From: Symsagittifera roscoffensis
Lineage: Eukaryota; Xenacoelomorpha; Acoela; Convolutidae
NCBI RefSeq assembly: GCF_963678635.1
Contig: NC_087067.1
Location: 45,644,515 to 45,704,514, forward strand
Reading direction: 5' to 3'
Length of the DNA: 60,000 nucleotides
Shown here piece after piece: positions 46,986 to 57,912 of this stretch. Made by a program: the position numbers and the translations under genes. The stretch's first letter is position 1. Every line of letters starts with the position of its first letter. The notes under the pieces were generated by a model. It did no database searches. It was not told the origin of the DNA and was given only the letters and a program-made list of their open reading frames with translations.

Positions 46986-47231
46986 TTGTATATTATCGCT
47001 TTTGATGCTAAATTGTTTCAGCGAATAATTTGTATTTGATTTGATTATAAAATTATAATTTTTTGGTGAATAGTAAGCGTCAAAGGGCCTAAGAAACTAG
47101 ACGACAAGCGAATTGGAGGACCGTAAAAAAACTGAATTTAGACAAAAACTCTTTGTGAGTTTAGACAACGAGACTTTGGCCAACAAAACTTCTTTGTCTA
47201 GAATGAAGTTAAGCAAAAACAAAAAGAGTAC

Positions 47232-47810
47232 AAGACTGCTCGTATCAGGGCGAAGCCCTGAATGTTCCGACTGCCTTTTAAGTTTTATGGAGCAGTAATA
47301 ACATTAAAAAGTTAAATGTAATTAAACAAAATGAAAAAAAAAATTTTTCTAAAGTTTGAAGTATTTTTACAAAAATCATCCCCCTAAACGCCAAAAAAAG
47401 TAGAAAAGGATAGATTTTGCTCCTAGTAACAATTCAAATTTGGCAAATAAGCTCCTTTCAACCAATTTGGAACGATTTCGAAGACGGATTAAATATCCGC
47501 TTACGTGCGAATAGGGCGAAATATATCGCGCGTTAATTGTCCAAAATTGGCCAAAATGGCAATCTCTAAACCCCCATAACTTTCCAAAAATGATCACAGG
47601 TGAAATATTTTTTCAAATTTGAGCTCAGGACAACAATACTTTTCTAATGATGTTTAAAAATTCCGTCAAAAATTGCTTGTTAAAAATTCGAAATTTGTCT
47701 GAAGAAACAAAAAACCCACCCGAGCAGAAATATTCCGTTGCTTTCCTATCGAAAAATCGAAATTTGTCTAGAGCAAAAAAAACTATTCCGTGCACAAATA
47801 TTCCAAATAT
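47232..47810 (+). mobile_element. Family A element, nearly complete
   Basis: The best head: AAGACTGCTCGTATCAGGGC, with a perfect hairpin CAGGGCGAAGCCCTG at 47246-47260, then AATGTTCCGACTGCC. All middle blocks follow in order, including ATATATCGCGCGTTAATTGT and AATGATCACAGGTGAAATAT. The tail is partly repeated and decayed. Confidence 0.8.
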
Positions 47811-48889
47811 TCCAAATTAACTTTTTGACATTGGAGCGTTCGGCGAAATATCAACGCGAGAAACACACAGACAAACGCTTACAGATACCCTTACACCGTT
47901 GCAGACACTCACTCACTTAAACACACTTAATCACATTTAAATACAATTACACAAATTACACCATTTTGTACCCACTCATATTTATACTCTATGGATATCC
48001 CTGAAAAATTTCTCACTCTTTTGACTAAAAATTTTCTTAAACAAGGCACCCGCATATAAGTCATGTGAAGAAAACCAATTTTGATAGATTTTTTTTTGCT
48101 CAAATATGTGGTCAACATGATCAATTGTCCATTACGAGGCCAGTTTTTGATTTTTGATTTCCGTTTTGATTTGGTTGTTTCAAACAGAAAAAGCTATAAA
48201 ATGCAATTTAAATTGATTAGAATCAGTTAATTTTTTTTACTTTTACAGAGACTGACAATGAAACTTAAGTATAACTGATGATATCCTTATAACTCCGGAG
48301 AGTGCAATTATTTGCAAACATAGCTCTGTTGCTTTGTTTCACATTCAAGAAAAAGTTGTTTTAATTATACAAAAAAGCGTAGGTCCAACTTTGCAGTTTC
48401 TTGTACGTCGCATTCTGTGGGTTTTATTTCTGACTCTTCTACTGTTTCATGTCAAAGTGCATCTTCTTGCTTAGCTAGGATGTTATTTTTTTTTTCAGTT
48501 TTCCTCTAAATCCGTATAAATTAAATTTTGGATTATATTTTATTGATCAACGATGTCAGAAGCTTTGGAGAGATCCAACATAGTGATTTCAATTGTAGCC
48601 TTTGTTGAGGTTATTCACTGTATTGAATTTTTTCGTAGCTTATTTTATTTCAACTGCCAATTTTTTTCCGAGTTCCGATTGAAATAAACCAAGCATCTTG
48701 GCCCCTTGAAGACTTGACCTTTAATAAAGAAAAGGGCAATTGAAAGCACCTGAAATTACCAAACTGACTCTCATTTGTTGCTTATATTAATTTTGTTTCA
48801 ATAATTTCACAAAAAACCTATTTTTAAAAATGTTCTACGTTTTCTCGTCTCGCAAAAGAAAACATCTATTTTTATAACTCAGTGCTGAC
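47811..48889. other. No gene seen
   Basis: A CACA-rich patch lies at 47860-47960. The rest is unassigned AT-rich DNA. Confidence 0.5.
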
Positions 48890-49990
48890 CATTTGAAATT
48901 TGAAGCTCGTTGCTAATTATTGATAACATTGTCTTTTCTCCAGGGGCAAAATCAGTCAGCTACTTGGGATTATGTGACAGAATTATTGTGTCTTCTTGAC
49001 AAGTAACGAAAGCTTACACTGTTGAAAAAGAGAGTGAAAATTACCCTATGGAGGTTTGAAGGGGTTTTGCTATACAGGGCAGGTGCGTTGAGCCCAATAG
49101 CTAAAAAGCAGACACATTCTTTTAAAAATGTATTTTACAGATGCTTTGAGCCTTTCTTTTTTTCTACAATTATTCTTTTTTCTGAAGAAAAAAACATCTA
49201 AATAGGAGTTTTTCCGAATCATCAAGTTGTTTATGAAGTTTAGTTTGGATCTTGTTAACTATTCCCCGCTCCCCCATTTGAAATAGAGGGGGGGGGGGGT
49301 AGTTAACAAGGTACAAACTTCGTATATGCTTAACTGTTCAATTCTTTCCTTATAGGGGGATATTCGTCACAAGGTACCATAGGGGGGAAATAGTTGACAA
49401 GATCCTTTAGTTTGGTCAAAAAGAGACTGGAAATTACCCATGACTGTGTTCCCTGTCTGGTAGAAAATGTACTAGGTGTTTCCTGTCTGGCAGAACTATT
49501 TTGTAGTGTTTTTCTGCTCATTGCCCGACCTTGATGGTACACTGATAAAGAAATGGGAAAAACAGTGAAGGTTCAATCTTGCAGCACCCTATTCTGACCA
49601 TACTGGCAATATCCTGCTTTAGTACTCATTCCTAGCTGCTTTTGTTTCAAGTTTTGATGCGACGTTGATGCATTTGTTGGTTTCTTTTTTTAGCTCAGAT
49701 ATCAAATAATGGAGCTGAAGCAGTTAACGAGGAAATTTAAAATGAATACTGAATATATAGATTTTTAGCCTTCAAAGAATAAAAACAATCTTTATTCTTC
49801 TGAAAAATCCATTTTTGGGAGAAAATAAAGGGCGCAACTTCACATACTTGAAGTATTAATGCGCTAAATTTAGTCAATAGAAAGAACGAGGGCTATATCA
49901 AAAGTATGCTTGAACTCAGAAGTGAATTTTTGTATGTGTGGACGCTACCCAGCGGGTTCATCTAAGTTAATATTTATGACACGCCCCAAG
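48890..49990. repeat. Segmental duplication, copy 2
   Basis: Collinear with 43658-44800 (see that entry). It carries an extra G-run (about 49289) and a TATGCTTAACTGTTCA, GGGGGATATTCGTCAC stretch that matches a third place at 23290-23420. Confidence 0.6.
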
Positions 49991-50393
49991 CAAGCAACCG
50001 ACCTAAAAAGTTGACCGCTCGATCGTTAAATGTGCCTGAAGAGCTCCAAAAACTCTGGCTATGTCAATTTCAGCAAAACTGGCAACAAATAGTCTGTATG
50101 ATAACTGGAAAACTTCCGGAATTCAAGTTTATCAACTTAAAAACAGATTATTAAATTTTTGAGAATCCGTTTTAGTTTTGAGAATTCGAAGAAGTTTTAG
50201 TTAATTTTGAAAATTTTTGTTTTTGAATATCTTTCACCTCGCGCGTACAGGTTTAAATTGACGCATAATATTTTTAGTGAAGATATTAACTTGATGCAAG
50301 ATTTTTAATTTTGGTTTTTAAATTTAGAGCCGAAATAAAGTTCCAGAAAAAATCGACCAGAAAAAATCAAAAATACTGCGTTTAAGTCCGGGG

Positions 50394-50766
50394 TGGCTCA
50401 CTCATAGAATAATCTCAGGTAAGGTACACCGTCTGTTCGTCACGCTAACTTATTTTCGGCTGGATAGATTCGTGCAACTTCTTAGTCTAATACCAATCTT
50501 AACCTTACTATTATATCTCCTAGTCTCATTACATCTAGTGTATACTGGTATTTGCGAGTTAAGATATCAGGAACTTTTCTAGAGACGAACGACTGTTTGC
50601 TAAGTTATATTTATTCTGTTCTGTTGCTGAAACTATGAATAGTTTCGGCTTTACAAATTATTGAAAGTGTTAGTTATGGGTCATGATTAGTTAGTTAGAA
50701 TATTGTACAGAGATAGTTTTATCAATAACATAATTGGATATAAATTCTGGTTTTAAACAGTTTCCA
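50394..50766 (-). repeat. LTR of a diverged subfamily
   Basis: Reads TGGCTCACTCATAG to AAACAGTTTCCA. On the minus strand it follows the 5971-6380 LTR throughout, with the same conserved block (AGATTCGTGCAACTTCTTAG on the + strand) and GGTACACCGTCTG. The AT-rich end is longer diverged. No target duplication is seen. Confidence 0.75.
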
Positions 50767-51075
50767 ATTATATATGTACATAAGTCAAGAATATTTTATT
50801 TGAAATTTTTTACAAAAAATAATTGCTGATAAACTTCAAAACCCACGGATAGATCATTCTACAAAAAGTTACCCTATAATGAGAATCGCATCAACTTTGT
50901 CGCATTTCTTAAAACCATCTCTTTACGTAAAATTCTAGAATGGTAATTTCTTCCCACAAAACACGAAGTTTGGAAAAATCTCAAAAATTTTCGACATCGT
51001 TTCGATACCAAAACAAGGATGTATAAAATAAAAGGAAAATTTTCAGTTTTTTAAATCTGATTCACGTAACTTCCT

Positions 51076-51460
51076 AATTCACGCAGCTTTTTAGTCCAAT
51101 ACCAATCTTAATCTTATTCTTATATCTCCTTCCCAATATATCTAGTGTATACTGGTATTTGCGAGGCTAGATATCAGGAATTGCTCTGGAGAAGAGCAAC
51201 TGTTTGCCAAGTTAAATTTATTCTGTTCAGGCTGAAACTATAAACAGTTTCAGACTTACAAATTATCTTACAAATTATTATAAGTGTTATTAATGGCTCA
51301 TGATTGGTTAGTTCTAAGTTTTTTACTGAGATAGTTTATCAAGATTATAATACGATAAAATAAATACTTGTTTTGAACGGGTCGAACCAGTTCAAATTAA
51401 GTATTTATTTTATCCTCTTATAATCTTGATAAAATATCTCTGTAAAAATCCTAGAACTAT
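51076..51460. repeat. Head-to-head LTR fragments forming a palindrome
   Basis: 51076-51378 is a minus-strand LTR copy lacking its inner end. It meets at 51379-51390 a short + strand LTR start (51391-51460). The arms 51308-51378 and 51391-51460 are inverted matches of about 70 bp. Confidence 0.7.
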
Positions 51461-52239
51461 CCGGGATTTAGAATTTTTTAAGTTGTAAATTTGTTGTTGT
51501 GAAGGATGAATGGAGAAGTTTTTTTATTCTTTGGAGTAGAGTCCTTGGAAGCAGTGGTTTTGTGAAGGAAGAGAAAAAAACAGTTGCTCGTGCTGTGGAG
51601 TAGTTGTCTTCGTAGAGAGAGAGAGAGAGAGAGAGAGAAGAAGGAGTACAGTTGCTTGTATTTCACAAGTGGGTTTTGAGTATCAAGGTTGGGTTGAGTG
51701 GTCCTGTCAAATTTTTAGATTTATACAATGATGTGTCGATTTTGTTAAGTAGAGAGAGACTACGTGCATTCTCAACGATTCATCGAATAGTGATATGGTT
51801 AACTTGATATTTAACTTTGAATAACTCCTTTTAACTTTGAATTTTCTTAAGTCAATCAAAATGTTATTGCCGGTATAAATTTTTTTTGATCATAAAGTCA
51901 GCGGTTCAAATAAATTGTGAAACTGTACAAAGACCTGCAATTGAAGAAAATTAGATCAAATTACGGCATCTAATCTACATTTAAGTTTTGTTTCAACTTT
52001 GAGTTCTTTTTAAACTTTTAAAAAGTTTGTGTTTTGGCAATTTGGCTCACAGTGTTGCGTCTCAATGTCACCCAGTATATTTGTTCCGACTTTTGAAGAA
52101 AACGAATTATTTATTCTCTGTGTGCTTTTTTATTCAGTCAATGTTTGCCGAACGAAAGAAATAATCGCTTTCAACAAAAATTTTTATACCCAATAGAAGA
52201 TATCAACTCTTTGCAATCAAATTTAATAGTACCTCAAAT
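51461..52239. other. No gene; (GA)n microsatellite
   Basis: A perfect (GA)n run lies at about 51614-51638. The 62-codon minus frame over it is low-complexity. Nothing else is supported. Confidence 0.6.
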
Positions 52240-52585
52240 TTTACCTCCAATCTTTTGTGCAAAGTTCTAGGAGTTCGAAAGTTGCAAATTTGGCCATGCT
52301 CTGGACTAAGTTATGCGCACTTTGAAAATTTTTTGGATAATTCCAAGAGCGTAACGCGAATGATTTATGCGAGAGATTTATCCCGCACAACAACATCGTT
52401 CCAAACTGAATTGGGGCTAGCCAATCGGTCGTATCAATTTCGTACGACTTATAGTTTCACACTTGATATTGACTAAAATTTATCGGTTATCAATATTGTC
52501 TTTTCCCAAAAATGAATCGATATGGATTAAGGGGCAGTCGGAACGTTCAGGGCTTTGCCTTGAAATACGAGCAGTCTTGTTTCAC
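52240..52585 (-). mobile_element. Family A element, diverged
   Basis: The minus-strand head is GGGGCAGTCGGAACGTTCAG, a decayed hairpin, then ATACGAGCAGTCTTGTT, ending at about 52580. Upstream, TTATGCGAGAGATTTATCCC and CGTTCCAAACTGAATTGGGG are diverged middle blocks. The 73-codon frame is repeat-derived. Confidence 0.55.
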
Positions 52586-53055
52586 CTTAGAACTGCTCTA
52601 TTTTTTTGACAAGGCAAGAATGGGAATCTACAAACAGCTATGTATTTTGTATGTTCACCAGCTCTAAATTTAGAAAGAGATAGCATAATCTGGATAACTG
52701 CAAGCGAATTTCTAAATTGAAGCCTTTTGACACAGACTCAAAGAAGATATTGGAAGAAAACATAAAATCCGATTATCCAATTTAGTCATAGGATAGACTG
52801 TCTGAGTGAGCTAGGTTATCCCATTCTCTTAGAATTTGTGAAAATTTTGATAATTGTCTGCTTTGAATGAGAGCACGAAAGATGGGTTCTGCCAGTTTAA
52901 TGAAAAGCTAAAAATAGAAAGTAAGCAAAGGCTTTTGTTTTTTTTTTTGAAGATTTAAGGATTAGCAGAATTTCGCTGGTTTAACTGGGTCAATTCCCAT
53001 AGTTGAAGCTAAAAATGATTTTAACAAGACATGAATTTCCCAAACAACTTTGTTC
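52586..53055. other. No gene seen
   Basis: AT-rich, no supported feature. Confidence 0.5.
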
Positions 53056-53958
53056 TACCCGCACTGAAGTTTCATTGATAATAATCGATTATATTGGATT
53101 TCATTGTCAGTCTCTATTAAATAACAAAATTAATCAACTTCAATCAATCGAATGGATTATAATGATATTATTTTTAGGCAATGAAATCCCAATATAATCT
53201 ATTATAATCGATTATAACCGATTACTTTCAACTTGTTTTCAAAAAATTTTATCAAAGAAAAATAATCCATTTTTTAAATCTTTTCGTAAGTTGCTTCCAT
53301 TTTTTCATAATATTGTTAAACCTAAATTAGTTATTTTGTTCTCTCGCTAAATTTCCTTTTTTCCTATTTTCAACCGCGCATATGAAAATTTACTAAAAGT
53401 TACCTATGGGGTACGTGGGAAGAGGGTTACTTGGGGGGGGGGGGGGGTTACATGGGGTATACGTGGGGTGAGGTTACGTGGGGGTACATGTGGGTACGTG
53501 GGGTGGGAGGGGTTCTTGGGGGGTACGTGGTGGGGGAGGGGCTCTACGTTGGGGGTACGTAGGGGGGTACATGGGGAGCTGGTCAAGAACTTTTTATGGA
53601 AAATTACTAAATATTGGCCTCTTCAAAATTACTACATATTGGCCGCCCCTGGATGAACGTATTGGTTTGAGTTTTGCAGAAATTTGCAAAAAGTAGAGTC
53701 ATTGTTTACAATATTTAATCAATTTTCATGGATTTTATATACAAAAAATAATCCATTATACTGAAAACAAAAACGGACTATAACTGATTATTATGGTTTT
53801 TAATGGATTTTTAATTTTCAATTAAAATAATTGATGAAAATGGATTTAAAAGCCATTAAGTTGTCTAAAATTGCCATGAGAATTGTTTATATAGACAACA
53901 TTTTAGTCAACGAAAATACATTATAATCGATTTTATATATAAAATTTCATTCCGGGTA
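53056..53958. mobile_element. TACCCG-ended element, second copy
   Basis: The left end TACCCGCACTGAAGTTTCAT and the inverted right end TACCCGGAATGAAATTTTAT agree over most positions. Inside each end is an ATAATCGATTATA word. AATCTATTATAATCGATTAT palindromes recur. A G-rich minisatellite and a short GGCCGCCCCTGGATGAACG piece sit in the centre. No coding capacity. Confidence 0.65.
53405..53580 (+). repeat. G-rich minisatellite, GGGGTACGTGG-like unit
   Basis: Many imperfect copies of GGGGTACGTGG with runs of 3 to 15 G. All the runs are on the + strand, so G-quadruplexes are possible there. The 60- to 72-codon frames on both strands are Gly- or Pro-rich products of the repeat, not genes. Confidence 0.85.
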
Positions 53959-54289
53959 TCCTCTTTTCAAGAATATTAATTAGATCAGGGCCATATATGC
54001 GATTGATGAAGATTGGTTATCAAATAAATTTAGAAAAAAAAATGTGGACGGAGTGACCAGTAAAAAACCAAATATGCAAATATCAGCGCCAAAAAATTTT
54101 GCCCAAAATATGGCTAGGGATGAGAAAAAAATCAGTAAGAATTTTGTTGATAAATTTGTCTCAAAATATGGCCAAGCATGTTATTTTTTTGGCTGGCAAG
54201 GGATTCAAGTTACAGGGGAGGAGGCGAATCGTAATCCAGGGGGAATTTCAAAAAAAGTTCTGAAGAATTGATAAGCCCCCCTTGGTACT

Positions 54290-54628
54290 ATTTCGAGATA
54301 TCCCTTTTTGGTTGACTGGCCCTTAAATTTTTCTAAAGGCACCTTCGGCGCCAAAATATACAACATTTGAGGTGAGAGCGCTCGCCAAAAAACGCAATCT
54401 TTTGGTCAAAATTTTCCAAAAAGTGCCTAAAAACGCTTTTTTTTAGCCTGTTTTTTTATTCAAAAAGATGCCTGCGGCGCAGACAGTTTGGTCAAAATGG
54501 GGTTTTCATAGTGACCTGGGAGAGCTCAAAAAATCAATTTTGTCGGCCTAAAAAAGGTCGACGAAATTTTCGATTTTTTTGAAAATCCGAATCCCCCCCC
54601 CCTCGAGAAAATCGTAGATCCGCCCCTA
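54290..54628 (-). mobile_element. hAT-type MITE, minus strand
   Basis: The right end is CTCGAGAAAATCGTAGATCC then GCCCCT at 54628. Reversed blocks: CCCTTAAATTTTTCTAAAGG, CACCTTCGGCGCC, GCCTGCGGCGCAG, AGGTCGACGAAATTTTCG. The left end is lost near 54270-54290. Confidence 0.7.
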
Positions 54629-55022
54629 GATACGCTTTTCATATTGACTTTCTGGCTGAACTTTCTGGTTCTTATCACAAGTATTACTACACTTAAATTA
54701 CGACAAATTGTTTTTGAGGAAAGGGCCAATATTTGACCTGTTCGGCTCTTTTTTGTGCGCAGGGTTAAAATTTACACGTTTTTTTTGGGGGGGGGGGATT
54801 TTTCTCGACTGGGTAATGTTTCGTCTCTCTCAAGCTACGAGCACGAAATACAGTGGGCCTCAAACTTCTCACGGTTTGATTATGAAATAGAAAATAGTAT
54901 TCGGTTAATTTGTCCCACGCACGCACAATCAAGTAACTCAAATAATCGTGAGAGGAAGCCGAGAGATCTGTCATGTCAAATTTCTTTCAGTCCTATTTTC
55001 GATCAATATAAAGAAACTGGAC

Positions 55023-55464
55023 CAGGGGCGGATCTAGGATTTTCTCGAGGGGGGGGGGCGGATTTTCAAAAAATTTTCGAAAATTTTGACGACGACCTTT
55101 TTTTTTTTTTTTAGGTCGATCAGATTGATTTTCCGAGCTCTCCCAAAGCAATAAAAAGACCCTGTTTTGGCCAAATTTTCAGCGCCGCAGGCAATTTTTT
55201 GAAAAACCAGGTCAAAAAAGCCGTTTTTGGGCACTTTTTGGAAAATTTTGACAAAAAAATCGCGTTTTATTTGGCGCGCGCTCCCCCTCAAAATAAGTAT
55301 ATATTGGCGCCAAAGGCCTCTTTAGAAAAATTTTAGGGTCGGTCGGCCAAAAATGGATTTCTTAAAAAGTACCAAAGGGGGGACCCTTTGGGTTGGCAGG
55401 GGGTCGAATCCCTGAGGGGGGGAGGCGTCCGCCCCCCCCGCCCCCCCCCCTAAATCCGCCCCTG
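55023..55464 (+). mobile_element. hAT-type MITE, best-preserved copy
   Basis: Ends are CAGGGGCGGATCTAGGATTT and TAAATCCGCCCCTG. A perfect 8-bp target duplication AACTGGAC lies at 55015-55022 and 55465-55472. Length 442 bp. The G-run after CTCGA and the C-runs before the right end are typical. It lies 10 bases from a family A head. Confidence 0.93.
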
Positions 55465-55473
55465 AACTGGACT

Positions 55474-55862
55474 GTTCGTATCAGGGCAAATCCCTGAACT
55501 TTTCGACTGACTGTTAAAGTATATGGGGTAGTGCGTGCTTTGAAAAAATGATGAAACCTATAAAAAAAATTGAAATGCGTTTAACAATTTTTCTTTTTTC
55601 AAAACATCCCCCTTTTTGAAATATGTCGTGCGTTAATTATTCCAAACAGGCCAGGTTGGTAATTTTAAACCCCCATAACTTTACGAAAATGATCACAGGT
55701 AGAAATTTTTTTTTCAACTTCAGCAAAGGACAACAATACCTACTGGATGATATAAGAAAATCCGCCAAAAATTGCAAATCGATTAAAAAGTCGAAATTAG
55801 TCTGGAGAAAAAAACCACCCCGGACACAGATATTCCGTCATTTTCTCCCAAAACCGGAGCAA
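55474..55862 (+). mobile_element. Family A element, shortened
   Basis: Head ACTGTTCGTATCAGGGCAAA, TCGACTGACTG, then most of the middle is deleted up to GAAATATGTCGTGCGTTAAT. It goes on through CCCCCATAACTTTACG, GATCACAGGTAGAAAT and the tail CACAGATATTCCGTCA. The 92-codon frame is repeat-derived. Confidence 0.7.
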
Positions 55863-56090
55863 ATATGTAAATTTATCTATATCAGTCACGAGAAAGTTTG
55901 ATTTGATGTTTTCAACCTTTCAGAATGATTTAAATCAAATATCGTGAAAAACAGCGTCATTTTCAGCAAGTGAAGTAAAGTATTCATAAAAAACTGTTTA
56001 ATTAATTAAATTAAAGCATCTTTGTATTCATAGAGTTTTTATGCTGACACATTTTGCTATTCGTTGATGTTTTTGATGCTTCTGTTCTAG

Positions 56091-56441
56091 ATATCCAGCA
56101 TGGAGCGGGCAGCCCACTACATATTGCCAGAAATGACCATGATAGCTTCATGTACGAACCCTTTCGTATTTATACTAATGTCCCCTCCTCTCAAAAAACG
56201 TCTCGGCTCTCTTTGCGAATGCGTCAAAAAATACGCCTGCTGTACATTTTTATGTGAGAATAAATGTTGCTGCGTCGAAAACAAAGCCGACAACGAAGAA
56301 AGAGGAGCAGAACAAGCGATGGAACTGGACGGCGATGCTCCTGCACCAGTCAATGCGAACGGAGTCGTTTCCGGAACCGGTGCCGATCCGAACGGAGCCA
56401 AGAAGACTGCTGCAGCAAATGCTACTGATTCGCATGTTTAA
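56091..56441 (+). CDS. Last exon of a rhodopsin-class GPCR (end of TM7, helix 8, cytoplasmic tail)
   Basis: The acceptor GATGCTTCTGTTCTAG ends at 56090. The frame is open from the first base (ATA TCC AGC ATG) for 116 codons to TAA 56439-56441. The exon start encodes PEMTMIASCTNPFVFILM, which fits the end of transmembrane helix 7: NPFVF stands where class A receptors have NPxxY, with Phe in place of Tyr. A basic amphipathic helix 8 follows (PPLKKRLGSLCECVKKYACC), then more cysteines (FLCENKCCCVENK), likely palmitoylation sites, and an acidic, Ala/Gly-rich tail ending DSHV, whose last residues could suit a PDZ domain. Helices 1-6 are not found in the window, so they lie upstream or beyond large introns. 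AATAAA at about 56495 and 56512 fits the 3' end. The ligand cannot be inferred. Confidence 0.75.
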   Translation: MSSMERAAHYILPEMTMIASCTNPFVFILMSPPLKKRLGSLCECVKKYACCTFLCENKCCCVENKADNEERGAEQAMELDGDAPAPVNANGVVSGTGADPNGAKKTAAANATDSHV

Positions 56442-57408
56442 AATTTATTAAGATTTGAAAATCCATCAACAGCTTTCAAAAAATACTGGAAATTTGAATA
56501 AACCTTTTATTTGAATAAATCATTTATTTAAATCGAATTTATCATGATTTGCGTAGAATGAAAATTTCATATATTATGGATAATAATGTATCAATAAGTT
56601 AATTTTTAACCTTTACCGAGATTCAATTAAAATTTTATTTCCCCGAAGATTTTAAAAGATTTGAGTTTCTGAGCACATTCAATTCATCCCTAATCTTTTT
56701 GATCCATTTTTTGATTAGTTTTGTTAGTAAAAATTTTGCCAAGTAGAACAGGAAAAAAATCGGCTTATGTTATGACACGCATTGTATAACAGTGTCCATC
56801 TCCTCTAATTGTGTCTTCATTCTTTTACTGATTGATTCAGAACAATTTCTTTTTCGATGATGGCACGGAAATTGTATTACAGTTGAGGAGCAAATAAAAT
56901 GACTTGCCTTTTCAATGGTTAATTTAAATTTGGCCTAAAATTAGTTGGTATAAGACATCTGCTGTAATTCGTGCAAAAAAGATCTTTCAACACTGATGCG
57001 GAATAATTTAATGTTGAATATTGGTTCAACAGATTTAATAATATCAACTAGATTTTTTACGAATAATTAGTTTGAGTTTCATCCATTATTTGTTGGTTTT
57101 CAAACATGACAAGGACATCAGTCTTATTGAAATGTTCTTTTTTCAAGTTTTAATTTTCAACTGTGGTCGAATGCAGTTTGTTTGCTCCGTCATGACAAAC
57201 ACGTTTGCTGTTCTTTGACATATATTGTTTTTTGTTATTTCGGCAATTTCAATTTATTGAAAAAAATTTTCTGTTCAAATTATCTCTTTGTTAATTTTTT
57301 TTTGACGAAATATTCATAAATCACGGCAATTTTGAATAAAAGTTATAGTTAGTGAATTATTAAAAACTAGCCGAAAAAATTCGTGGAAATGTTCTATTCT
57401 GAGCAGTG
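56442..57408. other. 3' UTR and intergenic DNA, no gene
   Basis: Two AATAAA hexamers (near 56495 and 56512), within 75 bases of the GPCR stop, probably end that transcript. The rest is AT-rich and featureless. Confidence 0.55.
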
Positions 57409-57912
57409 GCGTACACAAAATTTTTTTTTGGGGGGGGGGGCGGTTTTTCGAAAATTTTTTGAAAATTTTGCTGACCTATTTTGTTAGGTCGACCTATTTG
57501 ATTTTCCAAGCTCTCCTAAAATACTATAATACCCTATACTTCAAAGGTAGCTTTTGATGTACAACTGATTTCAAGTTAACAACGAAAAGTAAACACAAAG
57601 CAGAATAACTGAGGGGTGTGCACAGCACAGGAGCGGATCCACGATTTTCTTGAGGGGAGGGGGCGAAACGTTGCTTACCTTTTTTAGGTCGACCAAAATT
57701 GATTTTCCGAGCTCTCCCAAAGCATTAAAAAGACCCTGTTTTGGTCAAATTTTCTCGCTCCCCCCTGAAAATTAGTATATATTGGCGCCACAGGCGCCTT
57801 TAGAAAAATTTTTGAGTCTGTCAACCAAAATTGGATGTCTCAAAATAGTACAAAGGGGGACCTTTGGGTCGGCAGCGGGTCAAATTCCTGAGAGAATGTC
57901 ATACAACCCCCC
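57409..57912 (+). mobile_element. Two truncated hAT-type MITEs in succession
   Basis: 57409-57560 is a 5' part (G-run, GGTCGACCTATTTGATTTTC). 57628-57912 starts CAGGAGCGGATCCACGATTT and runs to GGGACCTTTGGGTCGGCAGC, then stops where a family A copy begins. The right end is lost at that junction. Confidence 0.65.

Noticed and set aside
54044-54271. 75-codon ORF with a mixed composition
   Set aside because: No motif, no good splice signals, and it looks like a very diverged repeat next to the MITE at 54290.
54755-55114. 119-codon ORF
   Set aside because: It ends inside the MITE at 55023 and has poly-Gly and poly-Phe from G- and T-runs.
55381-55430. tRNA B-box-like GGTCGAATCCC
   Set aside because: It is part of the hAT-MITE consensus; no A box or cloverleaf accompanies it.
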